Shown here piece after piece: positions 1-6,869 of a stretch of DNA of 10,236 nucleotides (positions are counted from its first letter, which is position 1; each line of letters starts with the position of its first letter). The DNA is from JBLHRE01 sp047625765. Lineage in GTDB: Bacteria > Bacteroidota > Bacteroidia > Flavobacteriales > JBLHRE01. A program made the translations under genes and the position numbers. Under the pieces are notes generated by a model, which searched no databases, had not been told where the DNA came from, and worked only from the letters and a program-made list of their open reading frames with translations. Where the stretch lies: contig JBLHRE010000056.1 in NCBI GenBank assembly GCA_047625765.1, forward strand, positions 1-10,236, written 5' to 3'.

Positions 1-1
1 T

Positions 2-421
2 GAATCTTTTGATTTTAGTGGTAGAAAGTTGATGTTACCTTGTAAGATTGACAACAAAAAGCAAATTATGTATTATGATTCAGGTTGTAGTTCTTATGGT
101 CTATTAACTACCAAAGGCCTTTATGAAAAATATTCTAAAGCTAATTCGAAAGAAGTAAAGTATGAAATTTCAAGTTGGGGAAGAGCGTCTTGGTGGAGTG
201 AACCTATTCAAATACACGAAAATCTAACAGATAAATCTATGTTAATTTCAGGTCAAAATATAGCCATTAACAAAGTTGGTTATGTTGGTAATTTCGAAGA
301 CCTTCAAGGAATGATTAAGCCTTTTACTAAAATAGATGGTTGGTTGGGAAATATACCGTTTTTTGATTGCAGCCTAGTCTTTGACGCACCAAATGAAGAG
401 TTTTTAATTGTAAAAAGATGA
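2..421 (+). CDS. Retropepsin-like aspartic protease-fold protein, 5' part missing
   Basis: The reading frame is open from the first complete codon at base 2, so the gene starts outside the window; the TTG at 29 is not a real start. About 139 codons remain. The visible N-terminal part has a glycine-rich approach followed by YYDSGCSS (codons at about 74-97), which fits the D-[ST]-G-[AS] active-site turn of retropepsin-like aspartic proteases. Near the C-terminus, DGWLGNIPFF followed by a hydrophobic strand and FDAPNEEFLIV fits the second half of the fold, where family members have G-x-x-G and a final 'iD' strand. Family knowledge: such bacterial proteins are often exported and poorly characterised. 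The substrate is unknown, and export cannot be judged without the N-terminus. The stop codon lies 10 nt before the palindromic element at 432. Alternative: a catalytically inactive relative of the fold. Confidence 0.55.
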   Translation, partial: ESFDFSGRKLMLPCKIDNKKQIMYYDSGCSSYGLLTTKGLYEKYSKANSKEVKYEISSWGRASWWSEPIQIHENLTDKSMLISGQNIAINKVGYVGNFEDLQGMIKPFTKIDGWLGNIPFFDCSLVFDAPNEEFLIVKR

Positions 422-431
422 TAGTAATAAT

Positions 432-560
432 GCCAACACGAGGCTAAAAACAATGGCGGGCTTACAGATAATTGAAATTTTACAGCTTTTTATTATCTTT
501 ATTTGGGATGGCTAATGACGCGGTTTAAATCCACCACAGTTTTTTAGCCCAATCGTTAGC
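432..560 (+). repeat. attC-like palindromic intergenic element 1
   Basis: An imperfect inverted repeat fills the gap between two genes. The outer arms are GCCAAC (432-437) and GTTAGC (555-560). The main stem is GGCTAAAAAC (442-451) against GTTTTTTAGCC (539-549), with one bulged base. An inner stem is TGGCGG (454-459) against CCACCA (531-536) with one G-T pair. The left end is 10 nt after the upstream stop and the right end is 20 nt before the next ATG. The layout (short terminal boxes, spacer, long stem, unpaired middle) is that of an integron attC site, but the termini are one base off the RYYYAAC/GTTRRRY consensus. Confidence 0.6.
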
Positions 561-580
561 TTCAATCTAAAATATTGAGT

Positions 581-1861
581 ATGAAAAAAGTACTGCTATT
601 ATCAATTTCAATAATTCTATTTTCTGTTACGTCAAATGCTCAAGAAAAAACAGCAATTATTTGTGGTAAGCTTATAACTGCAGAAGATAATAAGGTTTAC
701 AACAATACTGTAATCATCATCAAAGCAGATAAAATTGTAGAAATTGGTACTAGAGAAATCATTAAGCCAGATTACAAAATAATTGATTTAACCGAATATA
801 CAGTACTACCTGGACTAATAGATGCTCATGTGCATCCATTAATATATGGTGATGATTACCAAGTAAATCATTTGAAAGGATCATCTGCCTTTAATGCCCT
901 TAGAGGTTTGAAAACAGTGCAAAATTGGCTTAATGAAGGTTGGACTTCAATAAGGGTAGCTGGTGATGCCGATACACAATATGCCCATTTTGAAATCAGG
1001 GATGCCATAAATGCTGGTTTGTTTGATGGTCCGAGAATCTATGGCGCTGGACATTACTTGTCTGTAACAGGGGGTGGTGGTGATGTTAATTTTTTTTCAC
1101 CTGATCAATCGGTGATTTCTGATGGGCTAGTAGTTGATGGCGTAGATGAGATTCAAAAGGCTATTCGGCAAGAAATAAAATATGGGAGTGACTGGATCAA
1201 GCTCCTGGTTACTGGGGCTTTTATGTCAGAAGGGGACGATCCGAAAAACGTCCAATTTAGTGATGAGGAAATAATTGCTGCAGTCGAGGAGGCAAAAAGG
1301 AGAGGTATTCCTGTTATGGCTCACGCACATGCTACTGAAGGCATCAATAAAGCAATAAAGTTTGGAGCAAGGTCCATAGAGCATGGCACCTTCCTGAACG
1401 ATGAAAGTATTGATCTCTTTTTAGAGTATGATGTATTCCTAATCCCTACTGTCAGTGTAGGTGAGTATGGACTTGAAGCCTGGAAGGACAGTAAGGCACA
1501 GGCTAAAATGTATGAGTTAACTAAAAAATTTCGCGAAGACTCTTGGAAGATGTATTCGAAATCAATAGAAAGAGGTGTGAAAATAGGGGTAGGTTCTGAC
1601 AATGTTGGGTTCCCTCCTAATTTTGCGGCTACGGAATTTCGGTTGCTCGTCAAATTAGGCATGACGCCTCTTCAAGCAATAATGGCAGGTACAAAGGTAA
1701 ATGCAGAGTTACTTATGAAAGATGATGAAATTGGAAGCATCAAGGTCGGTAAATTGGCAGATATTATAGCCACTAAAGAAAACCCTCTTGATGATATCTC
1801 TGAATTGTCGCGAGTGGAATTTGTCATGAAAGGCGGAAAAGTCATTAAGGCAATTAAATAG
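581..1861 (+). CDS. Secreted metal-dependent amidohydrolase (Xaa-Pro dipeptidase/imidazolonepropionase-like)
   Basis: The start is ATG 581, because it places a good Sec signal peptide (lysine pair, hydrophobic core, SNAQ cleavage region, about residues 1-21) directly at the N-terminus; the TTG six bases upstream adds nothing. The 426-aa product has all hallmarks of the amidohydrolase TIM barrel: H83-x-H85 in GLIDAHVHP, K207 in DWIKLLVTGA (the position of the metal-bridging carboxylated lysine), H248/H250 in MAHAHA, H268 in SIEHG and D340 in GVGSDN. A C-terminal KVGKLADIIATKENPL strand closes the composite beta-domain. Members of this subgroup hydrolyse dipeptides (Xaa-Pro, Xaa-Arg/Lys, Met-Xaa) or cyclic amides; the substrate here is open. 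The signal peptide implies action in the periplasm or outside the cell. It lies 82 nt upstream of a P1 aminopeptidase gene on the same strand, which suggests co-transcription and peptide breakdown. Confidence 0.88.
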   Translation: MKKVLLLSISIILFSVTSNAQEKTAIICGKLITAEDNKVYNNTVIIIKADKIVEIGTREIIKPDYKIIDLTEYTVLPGLIDAHVHPLIYGDDYQVNHLKGSSAFNALRGLKTVQNWLNEGWTSIRVAGDADTQYAHFEIRDAINAGLFDGPRIYGAGHYLSVTGGGGDVNFFSPDQSVISDGLVVDGVDEIQKAIRQEIKYGSDWIKLLVTGAFMSEGDDPKNVQFSDEEIIAAVEEAKRRGIPVMAHAHATEGINKAIKFGARSIEHGTFLNDESIDLFLEYDVFLIPTVSVGEYGLEAWKDSKAQAKMYELTKKFREDSWKMYSKSIERGVKIGVGSDNVGFPPNFAATEFRLLVKLGMTPLQAIMAGTKVNAELLMKDDEIGSIKVGKLADIIATKENPLDDISELSRVEFVMKGGKVIKAIK

Positions 1862-1943
1862 AAAAGACAGAAACTAACAAAATATATAGCTCATTAAAAC
1901 TCGCCATATAATTAACATTATGTCTCATTAAAATCCAACCAAT

Positions 1944-3386
1944 ATGAAAAGAACACTTATAGTTTTTATAGTAATGCTTATTTGTTTTCAATCCTACGGG
2001 CAAAATCCTAGAGCAAGAGATTTAGGAATTCCTTTTGCAGGTATAACTGGTAAGTTTAATGCTATTACAGATGTAAAAGGCGTTGAAGTTGGTTATAGTA
2101 CAATTATTGAAGGGAGTGGAAAGAACATTATTGGAAAAGGTCCCATCAGAACTGGAGTCACAGCGATATTTCCAAGAGGAAAGGCTAAAAAATTTAGTCC
2201 TGTATATGCCAATTGGTATAGCCTGAACGGAAATGGAGAAATGACTGGTACAACTTGGGTTACGGAGTCAGGTTTTCTAGAAACTCCAATTATGATTACT
2301 AATACAAATAGTGTTGGTGCTGTAAGACAGGCTGTATTAAAATATTATGTAGATACAGATTGGTATAATGGGGAAGAATGGTGGTACACCTACCCAGTTG
2401 TTGCAGAAACTTATGATGGATTTTTAAATGACATTTATGGCTTTCACGTCAAGGAAAAACATGTTCTAGAAGCAATAGAAAATTCATCAAGAGGAGCTAT
2501 TGCTGAAGGTAATGTCGGCGGTGGTACAGGAATGATGTGTTTAGGTTTTAAAGGCGGAACTGGAACCTCTTCAAGAGTTATACATATTAATGATTCTACG
2601 TACACTGTTGGAGTTCTTGTCCAGTCCAATTTTGGCGCAAAAAAGAATCTAACAATTGCTGGCGTACCTGTTGGCATGGAGCTCTTGAATGTAAAAGGTG
2701 AAATTTTAAAAGGTGCTCCACTATCTAACAGAAAAGAAGGTGATGGATCTATTATTGTAATAGTAGCCACAGACGCTCCTTTATTACCACATCAATTAAA
2801 GCGCATAGCGCAACGAATACCTTTGGGAATAGGAAATGTTGGTGGGCGTGGAGCCAATGGTTCTGGCGATATTTTTATGGCCTTTTCTACGGCAAATGAA
2901 AATGCGTTTAATCGTAAAGAAAATTCATCTATAGTTAATCTTGCTAATGATATGATTAACCCGTTATTTGAAGCCACAGTTCAAGGAGTTGAAGAAGCAA
3001 TAATCAATGCTATGGTTGCTGCCGAAACAATGGAAGGCATTAATGGGAATACCAGTTATCGTTTACCTCACGATGCTACTATTGAAGTTCTTAAAAAATA
3101 CAATAGGTTTCAACCTAAAGTAATTATAGATACTACCCTACTTGAAAAATACTTTGGCAAGTATGAACTTGGACCTGAATTATATTTAACCATTTTTAAA
3201 GAAGGCGAAAATATATTTGCTCAAATAACTAACCGAATAAAAGTAGAATTGACGGCTGTTAATAAGAATACATTCGATGTCTTTGATTATGGTATCCGCA
3301 TTGTTTTCAATATCGAAGACAATAACAATATTTCAGATCTAACAATTCTAAGTAATGGCGAACGCAAAGTCAAAAAAATTGAATAA
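1944..3386 (+). CDS. Exported P1 family (DmpA/BapA, S58) aminopeptidase with C-terminal extension
   Basis: The 480-aa product starts at ATG 1944 with a Sec signal ending near SYGQ (about residue 20). Residues 21-390 match the P1/DmpA family: RARDLGIPF at the start, ITDVKGVEVGYSTI, NTNSVGAVRQ, GNVGGGTGM followed by KGGTGTSSR, and DGSIIVIVATDAPLLP. Family knowledge: these are Ntn-type enzymes that cleave themselves before a serine, which becomes the nucleophile (G249-S250 in DmpA). The matching site here is G268-S269. They release N-terminal L-, D- or beta-amino acids from small peptides and amides. Oddity: about 85 extra residues (395-480) begin LLEKYFGKYEL and read as a small beta-barrel module, related to the tail of the serine hydrolase at 7035. 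DmpA itself stops near residue 375. It probably forms a two-gene unit with the upstream amidohydrolase. Confidence 0.88.
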   Translation: MKRTLIVFIVMLICFQSYGQNPRARDLGIPFAGITGKFNAITDVKGVEVGYSTIIEGSGKNIIGKGPIRTGVTAIFPRGKAKKFSPVYANWYSLNGNGEMTGTTWVTESGFLETPIMITNTNSVGAVRQAVLKYYVDTDWYNGEEWWYTYPVVAETYDGFLNDIYGFHVKEKHVLEAIENSSRGAIAEGNVGGGTGMMCLGFKGGTGTSSRVIHINDSTYTVGVLVQSNFGAKKNLTIAGVPVGMELLNVKGEILKGAPLSNRKEGDGSIIVIVATDAPLLPHQLKRIAQRIPLGIGNVGGRGANGSGDIFMAFSTANENAFNRKENSSIVNLANDMINPLFEATVQGVEEAIINAMVAAETMEGINGNTSYRLPHDATIEVLKKYNRFQPKVIIDTTLLEKYFGKYELGPELYLTIFKEGENIFAQITNRIKVELTAVNKNTFDVFDYGIRIVFNIEDNNNISDLTILSNGERKVKKIE

Positions 3387-3392
3387 CAAGAC

Positions 3393-3528
3393 ATAACAAG
3401 GGCTATAATTCATTGTCTAGCTTATTTACTATAATTTAAACGTTTTCTTACTTTTAATCAGGCTCGAATCCAAGCTCGATTTGATTAACATCAAATCTCA
3501 ACAACGGAATCTTAGCCTAAATGTTGGT
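3393..3528 (+). repeat. attC-like palindromic intergenic element 2 (family shared with 6869-7006)
   Basis: This about 136-bp element begins ATAAC 6 nt after a stop codon and ends GTTGGT 18 nt before the next ATG. The left arm 3400-3420 (starting GGGCTATAATTC) pairs imperfectly with the right arm 3497-3517 (ending GGAATCTTAGCC). A perfect 8-bp hairpin, GATTTGAT (3478-3485) / ATCAAATC (3490-3497) with loop TAAC, sits next to the right arm. About 108 of 124 positions match the element at 6869-7006 without a gap (hand count). It has no T-run, so it is not an obvious terminator. Confidence 0.75.
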
Positions 3529-3546
3529 AACAATTAAAATTTAAAG

Positions 3547-5253
3547 ATGAAACAAAAACTATCACTGACTCTAATTTTAGGAACAATCCTATTAATATCT
3601 TGTAAACAAGAACAAAAAAATGAAAAAACAAATTCTGCTATAATTTACGGCGGCGGAGATATTATTACCATGCAAGGCGATTTGCCAGAATATGCAGAAG
3701 CTCTTGTTTCTAGAGATGACAAAATTTTATTCGTTGGATCATTAATGGACGCAAAAGCAAAAGCAGGTGAAGGATATGAATACAAAGACCTTAAAGGAAG
3801 TACATTATTACCTGGATTAATTGATGCTCATGCCCATTTCGCCTCCTTTTCTGCTCAAGCAATTGGTGCTAAGATATTACCTCCACCGGATGCTGGTGCA
3901 AAAGATATTCCTACACTCATAAATATTTTAAAAACCTGGAACACTTCAGAAAATAGAGCATTAACAGGCTGGATTTTTGGAATGGGGTTTGATGATTCTG
4001 TACTAGAAGAAAAACGATTTCCCACTAAACATGATTTAGATCAAGTATCTACAGAGTTTCCAATCATGATTATCCATATTTCAGGTCATTTTGCAGCTGT
4101 AAATTCTAAAGGTTTAGAATTATTAAATATTAACTCAGAAACTAAAAATCCTGAAGGGGGTATCATTAGAAGAGAAAAGGGGAATGAACCTAATGGGGTT
4201 CTAGAGGAATTAGCAGCAATTCCATACATGCTTAAAATTTTAAACCCAACAACTGAAGAAGCAGCAAATCGATTCTTTGAAGCCGGCCAGGATATGGCAT
4301 TATCATATGGCTACACCACTGCGCAAGAAGGGAGAACTATGGAAAATCATGAAATGCTCGTAAATGCATCAGAAGCAGGTAAACTAAAGTTAGATGTTGT
4401 AAGCTATGTTGATTATTTGTTTGTTGATAAATACATGAGTTCTAAATGGAATAGTAGAACGTATGACAATCATTATCGTATTGGAGGAATGAAATTAACA
4501 CTAGATGGTTCTCCTCAAGGAAGAACTGCCTGGAGAACACAACCCTATTTAGTTCCACCTGATGGTGCTAAAGAAGGTTATCACGGTTACCCTGCGATAC
4601 CAAATGACAGTTTGGTTATTGCTATTTATGAGAAAGGATTTAAAAATAATTGGCAAATACAAACACACGCTAATGGTGACGCTGCAATGGATCAAATGAT
4701 TAGAACAATGAAACCAGTAGCGGATAAATATGGGAATAATGACAGAAGAAATGTGCTAATTCATGGCCAATATGTAAGAGAGGATCAATTAGACTCCTTT
4801 AAAGAGTTAGACATAATAGCTTCTTTGTTTCCTTTGCACACGTATTACTGGGGAGATTGGCATAAAGAAATTATTGGGGATAGCTTGGGGAATAAAATTA
4901 GCCCAACTAGAACAGCTTTAAATAAGGGGTTAAAGATTACCATTCATACTGATGCACCTGTAGCATTGCCAAACTTAATGCGTATGGCAGGAATCTCCGT
5001 TGAACGAAAATCACGTTCTGGACAAGTTATTGGGGCTAATGAAAAACTAACACCTTATGAAGCGTTAAAAGCAATTACAATTTGGTCTGCCTATCAACAT
5101 TTTGAAGAACATACTAAGGGAACCTTAGAGGAAGGGAAACTAGCTGATATGGTTATTTTAGACAAAAACCCTTTAAAGGTTTCAGAAGACGTAATTAAGG
5201 AAATTGTGGTCTTAGAAACTATTAAAGAAGGAGTTTCTGTTTATAAAAAATAA
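3547..5253 (+). CDS. Lipoprotein amidohydrolase, YtcJ-like (amidohydrolase family 3)
   Basis: The 568-aa product starts at ATG 3547 and opens with a lipoprotein signal: hydrophobic segment, then lipobox LISC with the lipidated cysteine at residue 19, followed by a charged linker. It should therefore be membrane-anchored and face the periplasm or the surface. The rest is a full-length YtcJ-type amidohydrolase: H95-x-H97 in GLIDAHAHF, SGHFAAVNSKGLELL, PEGGIIRR, MKLTLDGSPQGRTAW, H374 in IQTHANGD, H406 in VLIHGQ, D469 in IHTDAPV, and the closing KGTLEEGKLADMVILDKNPL strand. These match the metal ligands and general-acid positions of the superfamily. Characterised relatives act on N-substituted amides and formamides, but most, including close flavobacterial ones, have no known substrate. 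It is flanked by palindromic elements on both sides with short spacers, so it looks like a self-contained cassette. No promoter of its own was recognised. Confidence 0.88.
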   Translation: MKQKLSLTLILGTILLISCKQEQKNEKTNSAIIYGGGDIITMQGDLPEYAEALVSRDDKILFVGSLMDAKAKAGEGYEYKDLKGSTLLPGLIDAHAHFASFSAQAIGAKILPPPDAGAKDIPTLINILKTWNTSENRALTGWIFGMGFDDSVLEEKRFPTKHDLDQVSTEFPIMIIHISGHFAAVNSKGLELLNINSETKNPEGGIIRREKGNEPNGVLEELAAIPYMLKILNPTTEEAANRFFEAGQDMALSYGYTTAQEGRTMENHEMLVNASEAGKLKLDVVSYVDYLFVDKYMSSKWNSRTYDNHYRIGGMKLTLDGSPQGRTAWRTQPYLVPPDGAKEGYHGYPAIPNDSLVIAIYEKGFKNNWQIQTHANGDAAMDQMIRTMKPVADKYGNNDRRNVLIHGQYVREDQLDSFKELDIIASLFPLHTYYWGDWHKEIIGDSLGNKISPTRTALNKGLKITIHTDAPVALPNLMRMAGISVERKSRSGQVIGANEKLTPYEALKAITIWSAYQHFEEHTKGTLEEGKLADMVILDKNPLKVSEDVIKEIVVLETIKEGVSVYKK

Positions 5254-5258
5254 TTATT

Positions 5259-5377
5259 ACCAAAACCGTATAAAATTAATTGCTAGTGCAAGCTTGCCTA
5301 CGAAAATCCTCACGGATTTTCTATTTGGTTTGTATTGGCTAAATTAGGTGCTTAAACACGCAACGAAACCATACACG
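5259..5377 (+). repeat. Palindromic intergenic element 3, split by the IS110 insertion
   Basis: The element starts ACCAAAAC 5 nt after a stop codon and contains a 10-bp palindrome GCAAGCTTGC (5288-5297) and a perfect hairpin GAAAATCC (5302-5309), loop TCAC, GGATTTTC (5314-5321). It runs to ACCATACACG at 5377, where the insertion sequence begins. The missing right end is most likely CGTTAGCG at 6643-6650, on the far side of the IS, which restores the GTTAG terminus seen in the other elements. The sequence closely resembles an intergenic repeat I remember from many Flavobacteriia genomes, unverified here. Confidence 0.65.
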
Positions 5378-5415
5378 TATTCCAAGGTCAAATCCTAATA
5401 TAAATTCAATCATTT

Positions 5416-6408
5416 TTAAGCTGCAAACTGCTGTATTTCAACGTATGGCGTTCCTCTTTTAATTACCGAAAAAGCTCTTGCCAAAATCTTATTTCTTACG
5501 TTATTTAAAGCCACCATTTTTGGCTTGCCTTCTTCTAATTTTCTTTGGTAATATAATTTGAGTTCGCTATCACATTGAATGGCACTTACACTTGCTAATT
5601 TCAATAAGGTTTTCATCTTTCTATTTCCGATATGATGTATTCTATTTTTGCGCCTTATACTGGTTCCTGAACTATGCTCAAAAGGAGCTACTCCGCAATA
5701 ACTTGAAAACTGACGCCAACTCTCAAACTTCTTAAAGTTGTCGGTATGGTAAATCAATTGACAAGACAATATTAGCCCTACTCCTTTCATGCTGTTAAGT
5801 AAATCGTAATTACGTTGACTCGTCTTATGTTCCTTGACTAGCACTATCATACGTTGCTCAATAGCATGTATTTGCTTGGTCAGATAGTGAATTGTTTTTT
5901 CAATCGTCTTACAACATAAATCTGTTGATGGACTGTTCAATAAGTTCTGTGCTTCTTTAAGTGTACTGGTCTTACCTGTTCTATCACGTACCAGCTGTTC
6001 TCTGAAAGCTAATAACCTTCCTAGTTCTTGAAGATAGGTTTCTTTTGGACTGCTCAACTTAAGTTCTTCTTTATGAATCCATGCATATCGTGCTATCATA
6101 GCAGCATCTAGTCGGTCCGTTTTACCTCTTACAATTCCGCTTGAACGTTTTATAGCTAATGGATTTTCTTCTATATAATCGATAGCATTCTCACTCATAA
6201 ATACAGCCAAATTAATAGAGTAATGACCTGTATCTTCAAAACAGAAAAAGTAACCGACCTCTTTTAAGTGTTGCTCTGTCCATTTTACCAATGCTACATA
6301 TCCTTTGTAAGTATTGCTAAATAAGCGATGTAGGCCTCTTTTATATAAATGTGCATCTATGGTCAATTTTGATACATCAATCCCTACTACGTCTTCATAT
6401 TTTTCCAT
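5416..6408 (-). CDS. IS110-family transposase (DEDD recombinase)
   Basis: The 330-aa product has the RuvC-like N-terminal domain with the four acidic residues of the family: D11 in VVGIDVSK, E58 in CFEDTGHY, and D98 and D101 in GKTDRLDAAMIA. A helical middle part follows. The C-terminal Tnp domain contains MKGVGLILSCQLI (a helix-hairpin-like segment), WRQFSSYCGVAPFEHSSGTS and a conserved HHIGNRKMKTLL. The catalytic serine of the IS110 C-terminal domain is most likely S247 in HSSG, with S246 and S250 as neighbours. Length and motif spacing fit an active enzyme with no frameshift. Family knowledge: these recombinases use a bridge RNA from the element's non-coding end to pair donor and target DNA. 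The leader on the same strand (6409-6642) has a suitable fold. The transposase points against all neighbouring genes, consistent with independent insertion. Confidence 0.95.
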   Translation of the reverse strand: MEKYEDVVGIDVSKLTIDAHLYKRGLHRLFSNTYKGYVALVKWTEQHLKEVGYFFCFEDTGHYSINLAVFMSENAIDYIEENPLAIKRSSGIVRGKTDRLDAAMIARYAWIHKEELKLSSPKETYLQELGRLLAFREQLVRDRTGKTSTLKEAQNLLNSPSTDLCCKTIEKTIHYLTKQIHAIEQRMIVLVKEHKTSQRNYDLLNSMKGVGLILSCQLIYHTDNFKKFESWRQFSSYCGVAPFEHSSGTSIRRKNRIHHIGNRKMKTLLKLASVSAIQCDSELKLYYQRKLEEGKPKMVALNNVRNKILARAFSVIKRGTPYVEIQQFAA

Positions 6409-6422
6409 ATTTTTAAAAGTTG

Positions 6423-6465
6423 TGACTAATTACATAGTCATGATTTATAAAATGTTGCAATGACT
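6423..6465 (-). promoter_or_regulatory. Repeated TGACTA/TAGTCA motifs upstream of the transposase start
   Basis: TGACTA occurs at 6423-6428 and 6461-6466, and its reverse complement TAGTCA at 6435-6440. The middle copy can pair with either outer one, so an RNA read toward the transposase (minus strand) could form one of two exclusive hairpins. The ATG is at 6408, 15 nt past the nearest copy. This could be an operator or an RNA switch that limits transposase translation; it could also be chance in AT-rich DNA. Confidence 0.3.
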
Positions 6466-6470
6466 ATTAC

Positions 6471-6596
6471 CTTTAATAGGAGTTAAATCCTGGTATTCCA
6501 AATGGTCCTAAAGCAACCTAAGAAAGACAAGAGGACTGATACGTATAACGGAGCTGTAACTCCAAAGACCGTTTTAGTTCTCCTCTTGTTTCTTAG
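6471..6596 (-). ncRNA. Candidate IS110 bridge RNA (two hairpins with internal loops)
   Basis: Read on the minus strand, hairpin 1 has a 16-bp stem (6581-6596 with 6518-6535, a GA bulge at 6526-6527), a large internal loop (6564-6580 and 6536-6549) and an apical stem GGAG/CTCC (6550-6563). Hairpin 2 has a short bulged stem (6506-6513 with 6471-6481), an internal loop and an apical TGG/CCA. Stem, bilobed loop and apical hairpin, twice in a row between the element end and the transposase, is the bridge RNA plan with target loop first and donor loop second. The loop of hairpin 1 contains AAGACCGTT (6565-6573, + strand), exactly repeated at the element's end (6638-6646). Its other side, ATACGTATA (6539-6547), matches the complement of the opposite junction (5372-5380) at 8 of 9 positions; the remaining pair would be G-U in the RNA. 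Hairpin 2 carries GTATTCCAA (6493-6501), identical to 5377-5385, and GTTAAATCCT (6482-6491), 9 of 10 with 5387-5396. The exact RNA ends are not visible. Confidence 0.7.
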
Positions 6597-6649
6597 TAAA
6601 GTTAACTGACTAGAAAATATACGGTTGTAAAGTAAAGAAGACCGTTAGC

Positions 6650-6869
6650 GCAAATGGCGCCTAAATAAACCAAGCTATTCGGAGGGGTACGTTAAATGAA
6701 AAATCAGACTAGGGCTCGGACAAAGCCGATCCTTTTTAAATTGCCTACCAATCTGTATGCAAGTAGAACGCACTCACCCCCTAGCCTGACCTTAAAAGGG
6801 AATTTATAGAAGGCTTAAGGGAGTTAAGATGATCAGAACGCCACTATGGACTGGGCGACACCACATACG
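6650..6869. other. Stretch without a convincing gene, bounded by inverted GTTAGCG/CGCTAAC
   Basis: About 220 bp lie between the right end of the split palindromic element (GTTAGCG, 6644-6650) and the left end of the next one (CGCTAAC, 6868-6874). The inverted similarity continues inward to about 6661 and 6854 (TGG and CGCC blocks). The best open frame is 37 codons (6696-6809) with no recognisable product. By eye it is less AT-rich than its surroundings. Small hairpins are possible (for example CTTAA/TTAAG and CCTT/AAGG around 6790-6828), but no known RNA family was recognised. It could be a gene-less cassette, a decayed gene or an unknown RNA. Confidence 0.5.

Larger units (their letters stand above)
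5378..6642 (-). mobile_element. IS110-family insertion sequence, apparently intact
   Basis: The element is about 1.26 kb: one DEDD transposase on the minus strand, a short 3' end (about 30-40 nt after the stop) and a 230-nt non-coding leader upstream. This is the IS110-group plan, not the IS1111 plan, which has the long non-coding part downstream. No terminal inverted repeats or long target duplication are seen, as expected. Boundaries are inferred because the palindromic element at 5259-5377 is broken off and its GTTAGC end reappears at 6644. Two placements fit: a shared CGT (5376-5378 and 6643-6645) or a shared AAG (5384-5386 and 6638-6640). Each end is thus uncertain by about 10 bp. Confidence 0.8.

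Noticed and set aside
575..580. TTG start two codons before ATG 581 of the first amidohydrolase
   Set aside because: ATG 581 directly starts the signal peptide; the extra two residues have no support.
5377..6501. Direct repeat GTATTCCAA at 5377-5385 and 6493-6501 as the target-site duplication of the IS
   Set aside because: It would leave only 85 nt between the IS end and the transposase start, too short for a bridge RNA, and IS110 elements do not make such duplications. The inner copy is better explained as a guide in hairpin 2.
6696..6809. 37-codon open frame in the gene-less segment
   Set aside because: Unusual composition (many R, T, P), no recognisable motif, and a length expected by chance.
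6643..6868. Extending the IS110 left end to about 6868
   Set aside because: GTTAGCG at 6644 restores the broken palindromic element, and the guide-like match lies at 6638-6646. An end near 6640 also gives the usual IS110 length of about 1.25 kb.
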